In this document: one piece after another, positions 41,064 through 54,000 of the stretch | How positions within the stretch are numbered: position 1 is the stretch's first letter | How the letters are laid out: the number at the start of each line of letters is the position of its first letter | From: Bathymodiolus brooksi | Taxonomy: Eukaryota; Mollusca; Bivalvia; Mytilida; Modiolidae | Reading direction: 5' to 3' | Length of the DNA stretch: 64,000 nucleotides | Assembly: GCA_963680875.1 (NCBI GenBank) | Contig: OY804580.1 | Span: 113,277,534 to 113,341,533 of the forward strand | The notes under the pieces: model-generated | Database searches by the model: none | Seen by the model: the letters and a program-made list of their open reading frames with translations, nothing else | What the model was told of the DNA's origin: nothing | Position numbers and translations under genes: made by a program

Positions 41064-41680
41064 GAGCTCACCTGACCCAAAAGGTCATGTGAGCTTTTGC
41101 CATCATTTGGTGTTCATCCATCTGTCTGTTAACTTTCTTCATTTTGATCATCATCTCTGGAATAATTTGACCCAAACTTTGAAGGTAGACTATAAAAAAA
41201 ATTCCTTATTTTGTCTCAATCAGGGGAAAAACATGGCCACCATGGGTAATTCTTGTTTCTGATTGGCTGAATGGTTTTGAATCTTCGCCTCTGAAACTAC
41301 AAGTCTAAATCATTTGTTAGTTGGTGCAAATAATGTATGTGAGAGTAAACCCTTTACAAAACTCCTCCTTTCTGTTTAATGTGGCAAAAACATGGCCACC
41401 ATGGGTAATTCTTGTTTCTGATTGGCTGAAACTTTAAAATTCTTCTCTTTTGAAACTTATGGACTTATAATCATTGGTTAGTTAGTACAAATTTTGTGTG
41501 TTTCGTTCTCAGCAAAAATTCCTCATTTATCTTGATTGGTTTAAATTCTTGCTTGTGATTGGCTGAAACCTTAAAAATCTTCTCAGTAATTACAAGTCCA
41601 TATAATTCGTTACTTGATACAAATAATGTATGTAAGATCCTCTACAAAAATTCCTCATTTCCACTTGATCCAGCCATTAT
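41064..41680. mobile_element. Dispersed element with hairpin end, relative of 23446-24195
   Basis: It opens gagctcacctgacccaaaaggtcatgtgagc (a hairpin), then ttttgccatcattt and diverged repeats of about 150 bp with aaacatggccaccatgggtaat and ttcttgtttctgattggctg. Same design as the intron-9 element, but older and more diverged. Confidence 0.7.
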
Positions 41681-41802
41681 GCTTTATGTACACTTCAATT
41701 GTAAAAAGAAAATGTAAGAACTATACCTGTGCAAATATTTAATGTTATTTACATCTAAAATCTGCTGATGTGTATTATATTGTAAAGATACTATATAGTA
41801 AC

Positions 41803-42042
41803 TACTGTCAAACCTGTATATAAAGGCCACTTAAGGGAACTAGAAAATGTGCCCTTAGTAAGTAAGTAAGTAATTTTTATTTAGAGTCGGAAACATATAT
41901 ATACAAATATAACATGAGCTCTTTAGCCCTTTATATACAGTTTAAAATTATATGCACTTTTCATTAATGGAAAAAATGAGACTGTCCTTTATAGACAGTG
42001 ATTTGTTATATAGAGGTGCCCTTTAAGGCAGGTTTGACTGTA
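41803..42042. mobile_element. TIR element (same family as 10631-15156), single 34-bp-type unit
   Basis: The ends are tactgtcaaacctgtatataaaggcc and aaggcaggtttgactgta. The interior contains one cctttatagacagtgatttg, ttatatagaggtg unit, which is the ancestral copy number by comparison. A (agta)n-headed element is nested at 41857-41925 (attttt.atttagagtcgg, acatatatatac). Confidence 0.85.
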
Positions 42043-43084
42043 CTTTGTTTATGGTAAGGAGTTATCTTTTAGAGTTTTAAGTTCTCATATTTATAACAAG
42101 AAATTGCTGTGTATTTAATTAGATCTATTTTATACTGTTTTTCCCTTCTTTTTTTGTCTTCTTTTTTTTTAGATTTTAGACTAGGTCATTTGTTGTTTAA
42201 AATTTTGTTTCTAAAAAATATTACATAATTACATAGGAGGGCTAGATAGACAAATTTTAATTGGCATTATTTTCTGCAGCATTAATATTTTATGCAAATA
42301 ATTTGTTGATTTAAAATGGATTCAAGTGTGTCCACTTCACATTTTACTGTTACCCTTTCTTACCGGTCTCCTCTTCATGTATCAGGTACCAGGAGACTGT
42401 TAGATGAATAAAGAAGAATTTATTCATATGATTGTATTGTTCTGCAAATGTAATGCTTGTAGGATAATTATTTCTCACCCCTTGGATAAAGTACCGTAGT
42501 CTGTTAATTTACAAGAAGAAGATTTTTCTATCTTACCCAGGCTCCTGTGTAAGACAAGCTACATGAGCGTTTTCCCACAAAATTGTTTTCCATTGCTAAA
42601 GTAAATTGTCGATTTATCGATATACATCCATATCTTGATTGTATTTTAAATGTATTTCATAATAAAATATATAGATTGTATCCTTAAATGCTACTACAAC
42701 AGCGATAAATATCTATAAAAGTATATTTGACCCACATTTTGCATTTTCCGGAACTACTTTTCTTAGAATTTAGTCAAAGGGAGATAACTTTTTATTTACA
42801 AAAAATAAACAAACATTGACACGATAGAAAGGGATGAGAAAAAGAGTAAAACACAGTGAAAGGTGCAAGATCACAAAATCTGAGACACCCTTGCACCTTT
42901 GCCGGTGTTAGACGCATATGTCTCTCCCTTCTGGTGGAGACATGTTTTCGTCCTGTCCATCACCCTGTGTGTTACAAAACTTTATGCGGACAACTCTACC
43001 AACATTTTACATGGGATTTCCTCAAACCTTAGCATGCTTGCTTATAACCATATTAAGATATGAATATTGTTATAGAAAATTATG
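42043..43084. other. Intergenic with small hairpins near 42860-42960
   Basis: No gene seen. aaggtgcaagatc pairs with cccttgcaccttt, and gtctctcccttctggtggagac folds on itself, between 42860 and 42945. These may be ends of an old mobile element. The rest is AT-rich and featureless. Confidence 0.4.
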
Positions 43085-43340
43085 GGGGACGCCATTGCCA
43101 TGATTGTATGGTAGTTAGATGTACAACTACCTGTGCAATCAGTGTCTATCACCAATAAAGTTGTGAGTTCAATTCCCGCTCATGGCGAGGTGTACACGAT
43201 ACAACATTATGTGATAAAGTTTGTTAGTGACTTGGGGCAGGACAGTGTTTTCTCAGTGTACTCTGGTTTCCTCCACCAACTGACCACCACAATATAAGTG
43301 AAATATTGTTGAAAGTGGCATCTAATACCATAAGTATAAA
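43085..43340 (+). mobile_element. tRNA-derived SINE, full-length-like copy
   Basis: It has a tRNA-like head (tgattgtatggtagttagatg, then the B-box-like gagttcaattcccgctc). Body: gataaagtttgttagtgactt and ctctggtttcctccaccaac. The end is tgaaatattgttgaaagtggc plus ataccataa. Confidence 0.8.
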
Positions 43341-43404
43341 TATCTTATTTATATACATGTATATGTATTACAATGAATAAATTTTCGAGATATTTATACC
43401 TTAT

Positions 43405-44216
43405 TATCCCCTCGCCAACGAAGTTGCGAAGGGATATAGTAACGCTACCGTCCTTCCGTAACATCTTTGTGAACACTCTAGAATCAGCATCCTTCAATGG
43501 ATTTTGACCAAACTTGGTACATACTTAGTTCTTAAGAGAATCTGGAACTCTATTGATTTTCAAGGTCATAGAACAAAGGTCAAGGTCACAGGATGTAATG
43601 TTTACCCTGTAACAGCCTTGTGAACACTTTAGAATCAACATCTTTCAATGGATTTTCACCAAACTTGGTACATACTTAGTCCTTAAGAGAATCTGGAACC
43701 CTATTGATTTTCAAGGTCAAAGGTCAAGGTCACAGGGTCTAATTTTTACCCTGTAACATCCTCGTGAACACTCTAGAATCAACATCTTTCAATGGATTTT
43801 CACCAAACTTGGTACATATTTAGTCCTTAAGAGAATCTGGAACCCTATTGATTTTCAAGGTCAAAGGTCAAGGTCACAGGGTCTAATTTTTACCCTGTAA
43901 CATCCTCGTGAACACTCTAGAATCAACATCTTTCAATGGATTTTCACCAAACTTGGTACATTCTTAGTCCTTGAGAAAATCTGAAACCCTATTGATTTTC
44001 AAGGTCAAAGGTCAAGGTCACTGGGTCAAATTTGTTACCACATAACATCCTTGTGAAAACTAGAATCAACATCCTTCAATGGATTTTGACCAAGCTTGGT
44101 ACATATTTAGTCCTTAAGAGAATCTGAAACCCTATTGATTTTCAAGGTCAAAGGTCAAGGTCACTGGGTAAAAATTTTAGGCGAGAGGATATGCCATGCT
44201 TTGCGTTGCCCTTGTA
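43405..44216. mobile_element. Dispersed element with hairpin end and about 144-bp internal repeats
   Basis: It opens tcccctcgccaacgaagttgcgaaggg (a hairpin) and ends aggcgagaggatatgcca. Five internal repeats start near 43472, 43623, 43767, 43911 and 44056 (aacactctagaatcaacatc, then ttggtacatacttagtcc and aaggtcaaggtcac). Same layout as the 23446 element but a different sequence family. Confidence 0.75.
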
Positions 44217-44584
44217 TATAGTTATTTCAGTATATACTTTACTTTTTATTCATACTGTTTAAATCTACATCTCAATTTGTACTTATACAAAGTTTAATAT
44301 ACTCCTATAATTAATAAAAACATAGATATCAAATTTGGTGCACACAACATGTTTCTAGAACAACCTTTATCTGGTATGCTCAATGCTCAAGTACACAACA
44401 CGTTTCTGGGACAACCTTTATCTGGTATGCTCAATGCTCAAGTATTTGGGAGCATATTGTGTTATTATTTAGTAATGCAGGAATTCAAAGTGAAAATCAT
44501 AGTGTAGGTAAGAATTTGGAAAACTTCCCCAACAAACTATGATTCACCCTTTCCCCTTTTATTCATGTTCTAAATCACATAATT
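44217..44584. repeat. Intergenic with a short tandem duplication
   Basis: Contains a duplicated segment of about 60 bp (acaacatgtttctagaacaa and acaacacgtttctgggacaa, each followed by cctttatctggtatgctcaa) at about 44343-44446. Otherwise nothing recognised. Confidence 0.6.
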
Positions 44585-44820
44585 AAAAAGGGGGAATGCG
44601 GTTATAATCGTATATTAGTTAGATTTACATCTACCTGTGTAATCACTGCCTATCAATTCCTGCCCGTCGACAGGTGTACTCAAATACATCTTGATGTGAT
44701 GAAGTTTGTTGCTGACAGACCCAAGGTTTTCTCCAAGTATTCTTGATTTCCTCTACCCAACAAAGAAATCTCAACCATGATATAAAGCTGAAATATTGTT
44801 TTAAGTGGTAATAAAATCAC
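44585..44820 (+). mobile_element. tRNA-derived SINE, diverged copy
   Basis: Same order as the other copies: a tataatcgtatattagttag head, cctgcccgtcgacaggtgta, gatgaagtttgttgctgac, ttttctccaagtattcttga and gaaatattgttttaagtgg. The B box is degraded. Confidence 0.65.
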
Positions 44821-44967
44821 ATGTACAATTATAATTTAATGATCAGTTCATTTTTTTTGCATCAAGTATTAAATTTAAATACAAGTTAGTTACTAATTTT
44901 TTTTTAATGACGTGTGAATTCATTGAAACCTCATAAATTAGTAAGAAAGGATACGGATGTAAATAAA

Positions 44968-45240
44968 CATGAGAGACTGTTCAACATTACACTTAGACAT
45001 GAGAGACTGTTCAACATTACACTTAGACATGATAGACTGTTCAACATTACACTTAGACATGAGAGACTGTTCAACATTACACTTAGACATGAGAGACTCT
45101 TCAACATTACACTTAGACATGAGAGACTCTTCAACATTACACTTAGACATGAGAGACTCTTCAACATTATACTTAGACATGAGAGACTGTTCAACATTAC
45201 ACTTAGACATGAGAGACTGTTCAACATTACACTTAGACAC
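44968..45240. repeat. 30-bp minisatellite, 9 copies
   Basis: The unit is acatgagagactgttcaaca plus ttacacttag, with GTT/CTT variants. Open in several frames on both strands, giving four false ORFs of 100-149 codons. Confidence 0.97.
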
Positions 45241-45537
45241 AAAATCATGTAAAGGAACAACACTCTTATAGCTGTTTTACATTCCACAGTCACAGTAGTC
45301 AACAATGAGCAAAACTCATACCACAAGATTAGTGTGAAACAGTCCCTAGCTTTGTTGTTATATCTCGTTCCTCTAGACAAAACAAAGAAAAATATTTTGA
45401 GTATTTTCCATGTTGAGATTTACATGGTTTATTGCATAATTATTAGGGCAAGCCCTAAAGTCAGTGATTAACAATTTTTAAAGTGAAACTAAGTCAAAAT
45501 TAATCTTATTACTGCTATATTGAATAATATAGACATT

Positions 45538-45836
45538 AGTGCCGGATTTACCATTGTGCTTAGGTGTGTTTAAGCACAGGGCCCCTTTGGCCAGGGAGGG
45601 CCCATCTTCCTGCCAAAAAAAATATTTTATGATGGATTTTTGCTTATGTGGTGCAATTTGATGCAGTGTACATGTCTGACCTAATATAACGTAATATTTG
45701 AACTATTCCTAAATTTCCTGAGCATTTATGCCTGACTGCCTGTGTAGGCCTACCGGGTTTACCTCCTTCAGGGCCCAAGTAAGGGGCCTCATAATTTAAC
45801 TAGCACTGGGCCTCATTTGTCCTAAATGCGGCACTG
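45538..45836. mobile_element. MITE-like element, about 300 bp, TIR AGTGCCGGATTTA
   Basis: The left end is agtgccggatttacc; the right end is cctaaatgcggcact, a complement with few mismatches. The interior has paired gggccc-type blocks (gcacagggcccctttgg, cagggcccaagtaaggggcc). A hAT relationship is possible from the CAGTG-type end, but no clear 8-bp duplication was found. Confidence 0.65.
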
Positions 45837-45929
45837 AATATAGTGATGGTTCCAGATGTTAATTTCATATCTTGTAGGTGTTAATTATACTTTTTATTTT
45901 ATTTTCTGCAATTTACCATTAACTACTAG

Positions 45930-46165
45930 GGGCCGTCATGGTCGTGATCGTATGGTAGTTGGATTTACAATGACCTATGCAATCAGTACCTATCACCACT
46001 GACGTTGTGGGTTCGAATCCCGCTCATACGATGCAACATTATGTAACTTGTAGTAGGTCAGTGGTTTTCTCCATGCACTCCGGTTTCCTCCACCAATAAA
46101 ACACAGCCTCGATATAACTGCAATATTGTTGAAAGTGGCATTAAATACCATAACCCCCCTAACCC
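45930..46165 (+). mobile_element. tRNA-derived SINE, best-preserved copy
   Basis: It has the head gggccgtcatggtcgtgatc, then gtatggtagttgg, and an exact pol III B box, ggttcgaatcc (near 46010). Body: ggttttctccatgcactccg and gtttcctccacc. End: gcaatattgttgaaagtggc and attaaataccataac. This is the reference copy for the family. Confidence 0.85.
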
Positions 46166-46289
46166 CCATTAACTACTAATGTCAGATTCTTCGTTTGATG
46201 CAAACAATATTTTGCACTGATTTTAGGTTATGAATTGTGCCCATCATTGAAGACTCTATTATGACTGAAATGTAGAACAGCATTAAAAG

Positions 46290-46635
46290 TGCTGTTCTTT
46301 TACCTTAATTTGTATCCGAGTGTAATATTGAACAATCTCTTATGTTCATTTACATCTATATCCTGTCTTACTACAAGCTGTTCCTTTACTTTAATTTGTA
46401 TCTAAGTGTAATGTTGGATAGTCACTTTTGTTCATTTACATTCATATCCTTTCTTACTACAAGCTGTTCCTTTACTTTAATTTGTATCTAAGTGTAATGT
46501 TGGATAGTCACTTTTGTTCATTTACATTCATATCCTTTCTTACTACAAGCTGTTCCTTTACTTTAATTTGTATCTAAGTGTAATGTTGGATAGTCACTTT
46601 TGTTCATTTACATTCATATCCTTTCTTACGAAATG
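46290..46635. repeat. 86-bp tandem repeat, about 3.5-4 copies
   Basis: The unit starts tgttcatttacattcatatc and includes tactacaagctgttccttta and ctaagtgtaatgttggatag. gctg anchor positions 46377, 46463 and 46549 give the 86-bp period. The first copy is more diverged. Confidence 0.92.
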
Positions 46636-47479
46636 TCAGAATTAAAAATAATTGTTATACACTACAAATAGCTGATATTTTTGTCATTGACTACAATTGT
46701 CTGATGTTATCCTGGTTTGATTCAAACTATAGTGAAATTAAATTTAAATGAAAATAAAGGAATATTATTAACAACAAAAATTGCTCCTAAATGAAGGGGA
46801 ATTTTTCACTGGTGTCAAATTTTGATATTTAATATTAAGGAATAGAAAGCTGAAAGAACAAGAGATGTTGATATTTATATACTCTATTTTCTGAACAATT
46901 AGTTGATGTGGACTGTATGTCTATTTTGCATAATGTTCACAAATAAAGATTGAGGAAATGGTTTTTTAAGTACTAGTAAATAAAGCTGCAACCTATAGTA
47001 AAACTAACCGACACGATATAACTGAGATATTGTTGAAAGTGGTGTTATACACCATAAACCAAAAGTAAAAAAATATGGTGCATTCATAACATGAGCTTTT
47101 TTTTCTTAAATCAGTGAAATTGTGGATTTATATAAATTATAAAAAATGATATGCAGTTGCTATACTAAAAGCTACATCTTTACTTAGTAATCTAGTTGTT
47201 TTGCTGTACATTGTTTTAACATGCAAAAATATTCTCTATGAGAAAACTGCTACTATGGAAATAAAATGTTGTCATGCATGGTTTGTCATTATACACAGTT
47301 ATTTTGTCATTAAAACTTGTTTTTTATTAATTGTTTTTTTAGTCTTTTATTTGATTGAATGTTTTAAACTACACAATGTATGTGGGTAACCTGTGTTTGA
47401 TTTAACTTATTTGAAAAGGAAATTGGTGTAATCACCCATGGGTTACCATTGATAAAAAATACTAAAATATTGCTGTTAT
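46636..47479. other. Intergenic with SINE tail fragment
   Basis: AT-rich. About 46995-47060 has the SINE 3' end (cacgatataactgagatatt, gttgaaagtggtgtt). No gene seen; the small ORF at 47201-47389 shows no family resemblance. Confidence 0.4.
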
Positions 47480-47705
47480 AATAGGGGCTTTGGTGTTTAA
47501 CGCCACTATCAACAATATTTCAGTTATATAGTGGCGGTCAGTTTTATTGATGAAGAAACCAGAGTACCAGGAGAAAACCACTGACATTTCGTAAGTCACT
47601 GACAAACTTTATCACATAATGTTATATCGAGTACACCTCCCCTGATCGGGATTCGAACTCACAACATTAGTGGTGATAGGCACTGATTGCATAGGTAGTT
47701 ATAAA
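47480..47705 (-). mobile_element. tRNA-derived SINE, minus-strand copy
   Basis: In reverse: tgtttaacgccactatcaac, ccaggagaaaaccac, aagtcactgacaaactttat, and the complement of the B box, gggattcgaactcacaac (near 47650). Near full length. Confidence 0.8.
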
Positions 47706-48090
47706 TCACTGTTATAATGGAATAAAATACTGTGAATTCACTTTTCATTGTATTCACAGTACCACGAACTAAACACTTTCGTCAGACATATATAAGTACA
47801 GATAAACAAGGAAGATAATTATCATAAACACCACACTTTTATGTTCTTCATCTTACAGTTTCAGTAGTGTCTTCATTTGATGACCTTGACCCCAAACAGT
47901 AAACCATATCCACTAATATATCATTATCATCCTGGTGGCTCGAACTAGAGTAACATGAGGGGTGTCACTAGTGGAGCAGGAACTCCTTACCCTTCCAGAG
48001 CACACAAGTTCACCTCTGTTTTTAGTGTGTTGCTGAATATCTAGATTTTGTTGATCATCGTTTATGCTTTTGTATCCTTTTTCATTTTGG
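47706..48090. other. Left flank of the 28-bp satellite
   Basis: No gene or repeat recognised. The satellite begins abruptly after ttcattttgg. Confidence 0.4.
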
Positions 48091-51000
48091 TCATTGTATT
48101 GTCTGTCCTATGTTTACCTCATTGTATTGTCTGTCCTATGTTTACCTCATTGTATTGTCTGTCCTATGTTTACCTCATTGTATTGTCTGTCCTATGTTTA
48201 CCTCATTGTATTGTCTGTCCTATGTTTACCTCATTGTATTGTCTGTCCTATGTTTACCTCATTGTATTGTCTGTCCTATGTTTACCTCATTGTATTGTCT
48301 GTCCTATGTTTACCTCATTGTATTGTCTGTCCTATGTTTACCTCATTGTATTGTCTGTCCTATGTTTACCTCATTGTATTGTCTGTCCTATGTTTACCTC
48401 ATTGTATTGTCTGTCCTATGATTACCTCATTGTATTGTCTGTCCTATGTTTACCTCATTGTATTGTCTGTCCTATGTTTACCTCATTGTATTGTCTGTCC
48501 TATGATTACCTCATTGTATTGTCTGTCCTATGATTACCTCATTGTATTGTCTGTCCTATGATTACCTCATTGTATTGTCTGTCCTATGTTTACCTCATTG
48601 TATTGTCTGTCCTATGTTTACCTCATTGTATTGTCTGTCCTATGTTTACCTCATTGTATTGTCTGTCCTATGATTACCTCATTGTATTGTCTGTCCTATG
48701 ATTACCTCATTGTATTGTCTGTCCTATGATTACCTCATTGTATTGTCTGTCCTATGATTACCTCATTGTATTGTCTGTCCTATGTTTACCTCATTGTATT
48801 GTCTGTCCTATGATTACCTCATTGTATTGTCTGTCCTGTGATTACCTCATTGTATTGTCTGTCCTATGATTACCTCATTGTATTGTCTGTCCTATGATTA
48901 CCTCATTGTATTGTCTGTCCTATGATTACCTCATTGTATTGTCTGTCCTATGATTACCTCATTGTATTGTCTGTCCTATGATTACCTCATTGTATTGTCT
49001 GTCCTATGTTTACCTCATTGTATTGTCTGTCCTATGTTTACCTCATTGTATTGTCTGTCCTGTGATTACCTCATTGTATTGTCTGTCCTATGTTTACCTC
49101 ATTGTATTGTCTGTCCTATGTTTACCTCATTGTATTGTCTGTCCTATGATTACCTCATTGTATTGTCTGTCCTATGATTACCTCATTGTATTGTCTGTCC
49201 TATGATTACCTCATTGTATTGTCTGTCCTATGATTACCTCATTGTATTGTCTGTCCTATGTTTACCTCATTGTATTGTCTGTCCTATGATTACCTCATTG
49301 TATTGTCTGTCCTGTGATTACCTCATTGTATTGTCTGTCCTATGATTACCTCATTGTATTGTCTGTCCTATGATTACCTCATTGTATTGTCTGTCCTATG
49401 ATTACCTCATTGTATTGTCTGTCCTATGATTACCTCATTGTATTGTCTGTCCTATGATTACCTCATTGTATTGTCTGTCCTATGTTTACCTCATTGTATT
49501 GTCTGTCCTATGTTTACCTCATTGTATTGTCTGTCCTATGATTACCTCATTGTATTGTCTGTCCTATGTTTACCTCATTGTATTGTCTGTCCTATGTTTA
49601 CCTCATTGTATTGTCTGTCCTATGATTACCTCATTGTATTGTCTGTCCTATGATTACCTCATTGTATTGTCTGTCCTATGATTACCTCATTGTATTGTCT
49701 GTCCTATGATTACCTCATTGTATTGTCTGTCCTATGATTACCTCATTCTATTGTCTGTCCTTTGATTACCTCATTGTATTGTCTGTCCTATGATTACCTC
49801 ATTGTATTGTCTGCCCTATGATTACCTCATTGTATTGTCTGTCCTATGATTACCTCATTGTATTGTCTGTCCTATGATTACCTCATTGTATTGTCTGTCC
49901 TATGATTACCTCATTGTATTGTCTGTCCTATGATTTACAGACTATGATTACCTCATTGTATTGTCTGTCCTATGATTTACAGACTATGATTACCTCATTG
50001 TATTGTCTGTCCTATGATTTACAGACTATGATTACCTCATTGCATTGTCTGTCCTCTGATTTACAGACTATGATTACCTCATTGTATTGTCTGTCCTCTG
50101 ATTTACAGACTGATTACTTCATTGTATTGTCTGTCCTATGATTTACAGACTATGATTACCTCATTGTATTGTCTGTCCTCTGATTTACAGACTATGATTA
50201 CCTCATTGTATTGTCTATCCTATGATTTACAGACTGATTACTTCATTGTATTGTCTGTCCTATGATTTACAGACTGATTACCTCATTGTATTGTCTGTCC
50301 TATGATTTACAGACTATGATTACCTCATTGTATTGTCTGTCCTCTGATTTACAGACTATGATTACCTCATTGTATTGTCTGTCCTATGTTTACCTCATTG
50401 TATTGTCTGTCCTATGTTTACCTCATTGTATTGTCTGTCCTATGATTACCTCATTGTATTGTCTGTCCTATGATTACCTCATTGTATTGTCTGTCCTATG
50501 ATTACCTCATTGTATTGTCTGTCCTATGATTACCTCATTGTATTGTCTGTCCTATGATTACCTCATTGTATTGTCTGTCCTATGATTACCTCATTGTATT
50601 GTCTGTCCTATGATTACCTCATTGTATTGTCTGTCCTATGATTACCTCATTGTATTGTCTGTCCTATGTTTACCTCATTGTATTGTCTGTCCTATGTTTA
50701 CCTCATTGTATTGTCTGTCCTATGATTTACAGACTGATTACTTCATTGTATTGTCTGTCCTATGATTTACAGACTGATTACCTCATTGTATTGTCTGTCC
50801 TATAATTTACAGACTATGATTACCTCATTGTATTGTCTGTCCTCTGATTTACAGACTATGATTACCTCATTGTATTGTCTGTCCTATGATTTACAGACTA
50901 TGATTACCTCATTGTATTGTCTGTCCTCTGATTTACAGACTATGATTACCTCATTGTATTGTCTGTCCTATGATTTACAGACTATGATTACCTCATTGTA

Positions 51001-54000
51001 TTGTCCGTCCTCTGATTTACAGACTATGATTACCTCATTGTATTGTCTGTCCTATGATTACCTCATTGTATTGTCTGTTCTATGATTACCTCATTGTATT
51101 GTCTGTCCTATGATTTACAGACTGATTACCTCATTGTATTGTCTGTCCTATGATTACCTCATTGTATTTTCTGTCCTATGATTACCTCATTGTATTGTCT
51201 GTCCTATGATTACCTCATTGTATTGTCTGTACTATGATTTACAGACTGATTACCTCATTGTATTGTCTGTCCTATGATTTACAGACTGATTACCTCATTG
51301 TATTGTCTGTCCTATGATTTACAGACTGATTACCTCATTGTATTGTCTGTCCTATGATTTACAGACTATGATTACCTCATTGTATTGTCTGTCCTATGAT
51401 TTACAGACTGATTACCTCATTGTATTGTCTGTCCTATGATTTACAGACTGATTACCTCATTGTATTGTCTGTCCTATGATTTACAGACTGATTACCTCAT
51501 TGTATTGTCTGTCCTATGATTTACAGACTGATTACCTCATTGTATTGTCTGTCCTACGATTTACAGACTGATTACTTCATTGTATTGTCTGTCCTATGAT
51601 TTACAGACTGATTACCTCATTGTATTGTCTGTCCTATGATTTACAGACTATGATTACCTCATTGTATTGTCTGTCCTATGATTTACAGACTAATTACCTC
51701 ATTGTATTGTCTGTCGTATGATTTACAGACTGATTACCTCATTGTATTGTCTGTCCTATGATTTACAGACTGATTACTTCATTGTATTGTCTGTCCTATG
51801 ATTTACAGACTGATTACCTCATTGTATTGTCTGTCCTATGATTTACAGACTATGATTACCTCATTGTATTGTCTGTCCTATGATTTACAGACTGATTACC
51901 TCATTGTATTGTCTGTCCTATGATTTACAGACTATGATTACCTCATTGTATTGTCTGTCCTATGATTTACAGACTGATTACCTCATTGTATTGTCTGTTC
52001 TATGATTTACAGACTGATTACCTCATTGTATTGTCTGTCCTATGATTTACAGACTGATTACTTCATTGTATTGTCTGTCCTATGATTTACAGACTGATTA
52101 CCTCATTGTATTGTCTGTCCTATGATTTACAGACTATGATTACTCCTATGATTACCTCATTGTATTGTCTGTCCTATGATTTACAGACTGATTACCTCAT
52201 TGTATTGTCTGTCCTATGATTTACAGACTATGATTACCTCTGATTTACAGACTGATTACCTCATTGTATTGTCTGTCCTATGATTTACAGACTATGATTA
52301 CTTCTATGATTACCTCATTGTATTGTCTGTCCTATGATTTACAGACTGATTACCTCATTGTATTGTCTGTCCTATGATTTACAGACTGATTACTTCATTG
52401 TATTGTCTGTCCTATGATTTACAGACTGATTACCTCATTGTATTGTCTGTCCTATGATTTACAGACTGATTACCTCATTGTATTGTCTGTCCTATGATTT
52501 ACAGACTATGATTACCTCATTGTATTGTCTGTCCTATGATTTACAGACTGATTACCTCATTGTATTGTCTGTCCTATGATTTACAGACTGATTACCTCAT
52601 TGTATTGTCTGTCCTATGATTTACAGACTGATTACCTCATTGTATTGTCTGTCCTATGATTTACAGACTGATTACCTCATTGTATTGTCTGTCCTACGAT
52701 TTACAGACTGATTACTTCATTGTATTGTCTGTCCTATGATTTACAGACTGATTACCTCATTGTATTGTCTGTCCTATGATTTACAGACTATGATTACCTC
52801 ATTGTATTGTCTGTCCTATGATTTACAGACTAATTACCTCATTGTATTGTCTGTCGTATGATTTACAGACTGATTACCTCATTGTATTGTCTGTCCTATG
52901 ATTTACAGACTGATTACTTCATTGTATTGTCTGTCCTATGATTTACAGACTGATTACCTCATTGTATTGTCTGTCCTATGATTTACAGACTATGATTACC
53001 TCATTGTATTGTCTGTCCTATGATTTACAGACTGATTACCTCATTGTATTGTCTGTCCTATGATTTACAGACTATGATTACCTCATTGTATTGTCTGTCC
53101 TATGATTTACAGACTGATTACCTCATTGTATTGTCTGTTCTATGATTTACAGACTGATTACCTCATTGTATTGTCTGTCCTATGATTTACAGACTGATTA
53201 CTTCATTGTATTGTCTGTCCTATGATTTACAGACTGATTACCTCATTGTATTGTCTGTCCTATGATTTACAGACTATGATTACTCCTATGATTACCTCAT
53301 TGTATTGTCTGTCCTATGATTTACAGACTGATTACCTCATTGTATTGTCTGTCCTATGATTTACAGACTATGATTACCTCTGATTTACAGACTGATTACC
53401 TCATTGTATTGTCTGTCCTATGATTTACAGACTATGATTACTTCTATGATTACCTCATTGTATTGTCTGTCCTATGATTTACAGACTGATTACCTCATTG
53501 TATTGTCTGTCCTATGATTTACAGACTGATTACTTCATTGTATTGTCTGTCCTATGATTTACAGACTGATTACCTCATTGTATTGTCTGTCCTATGATTT
53601 ACAGACTGATTACCTCATTGTATTGTCTGTCCTATGATTTACAGACTATGATTACTTCATTGTATTGTCTGTCCTATGATTTACAGACTGATTACCTCAT
53701 TGTATTGTCTGTCCTATGATTTACAGACTGATTACCTCATTGTATTGTCTGTCCTATGATTTACAGACTGATTACTTCATTGTATTGTCTGTCCTATGAT
53801 TTACAGACTGATTACCTCATTGTATTGTCTGTCCTATGATTTACAGACTATGATTACTCCTATGATTACCTCATTGTATTGTCTGTCCTATGATTTACAG
53901 ACTGATTACCTCATTGTATTGTCTGTCCTATGATTTACAGACTATGATTACCTCTGATTTACAGACTGATTACCTCATTGTATTGTCTGTCCTATGATTT

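Noticed and set aside
44914..45380. ORFs with repeated RLFNITLRHE or SLSCLSVMLN
   Set aside because: Products of a nine-copy 30-bp minisatellite open on both strands.
46000..46030. tRNA gene suggested by the ggttcgaatcc B box
   Set aside because: No cloverleaf of normal length; it is the head of a SINE with the shared tail.
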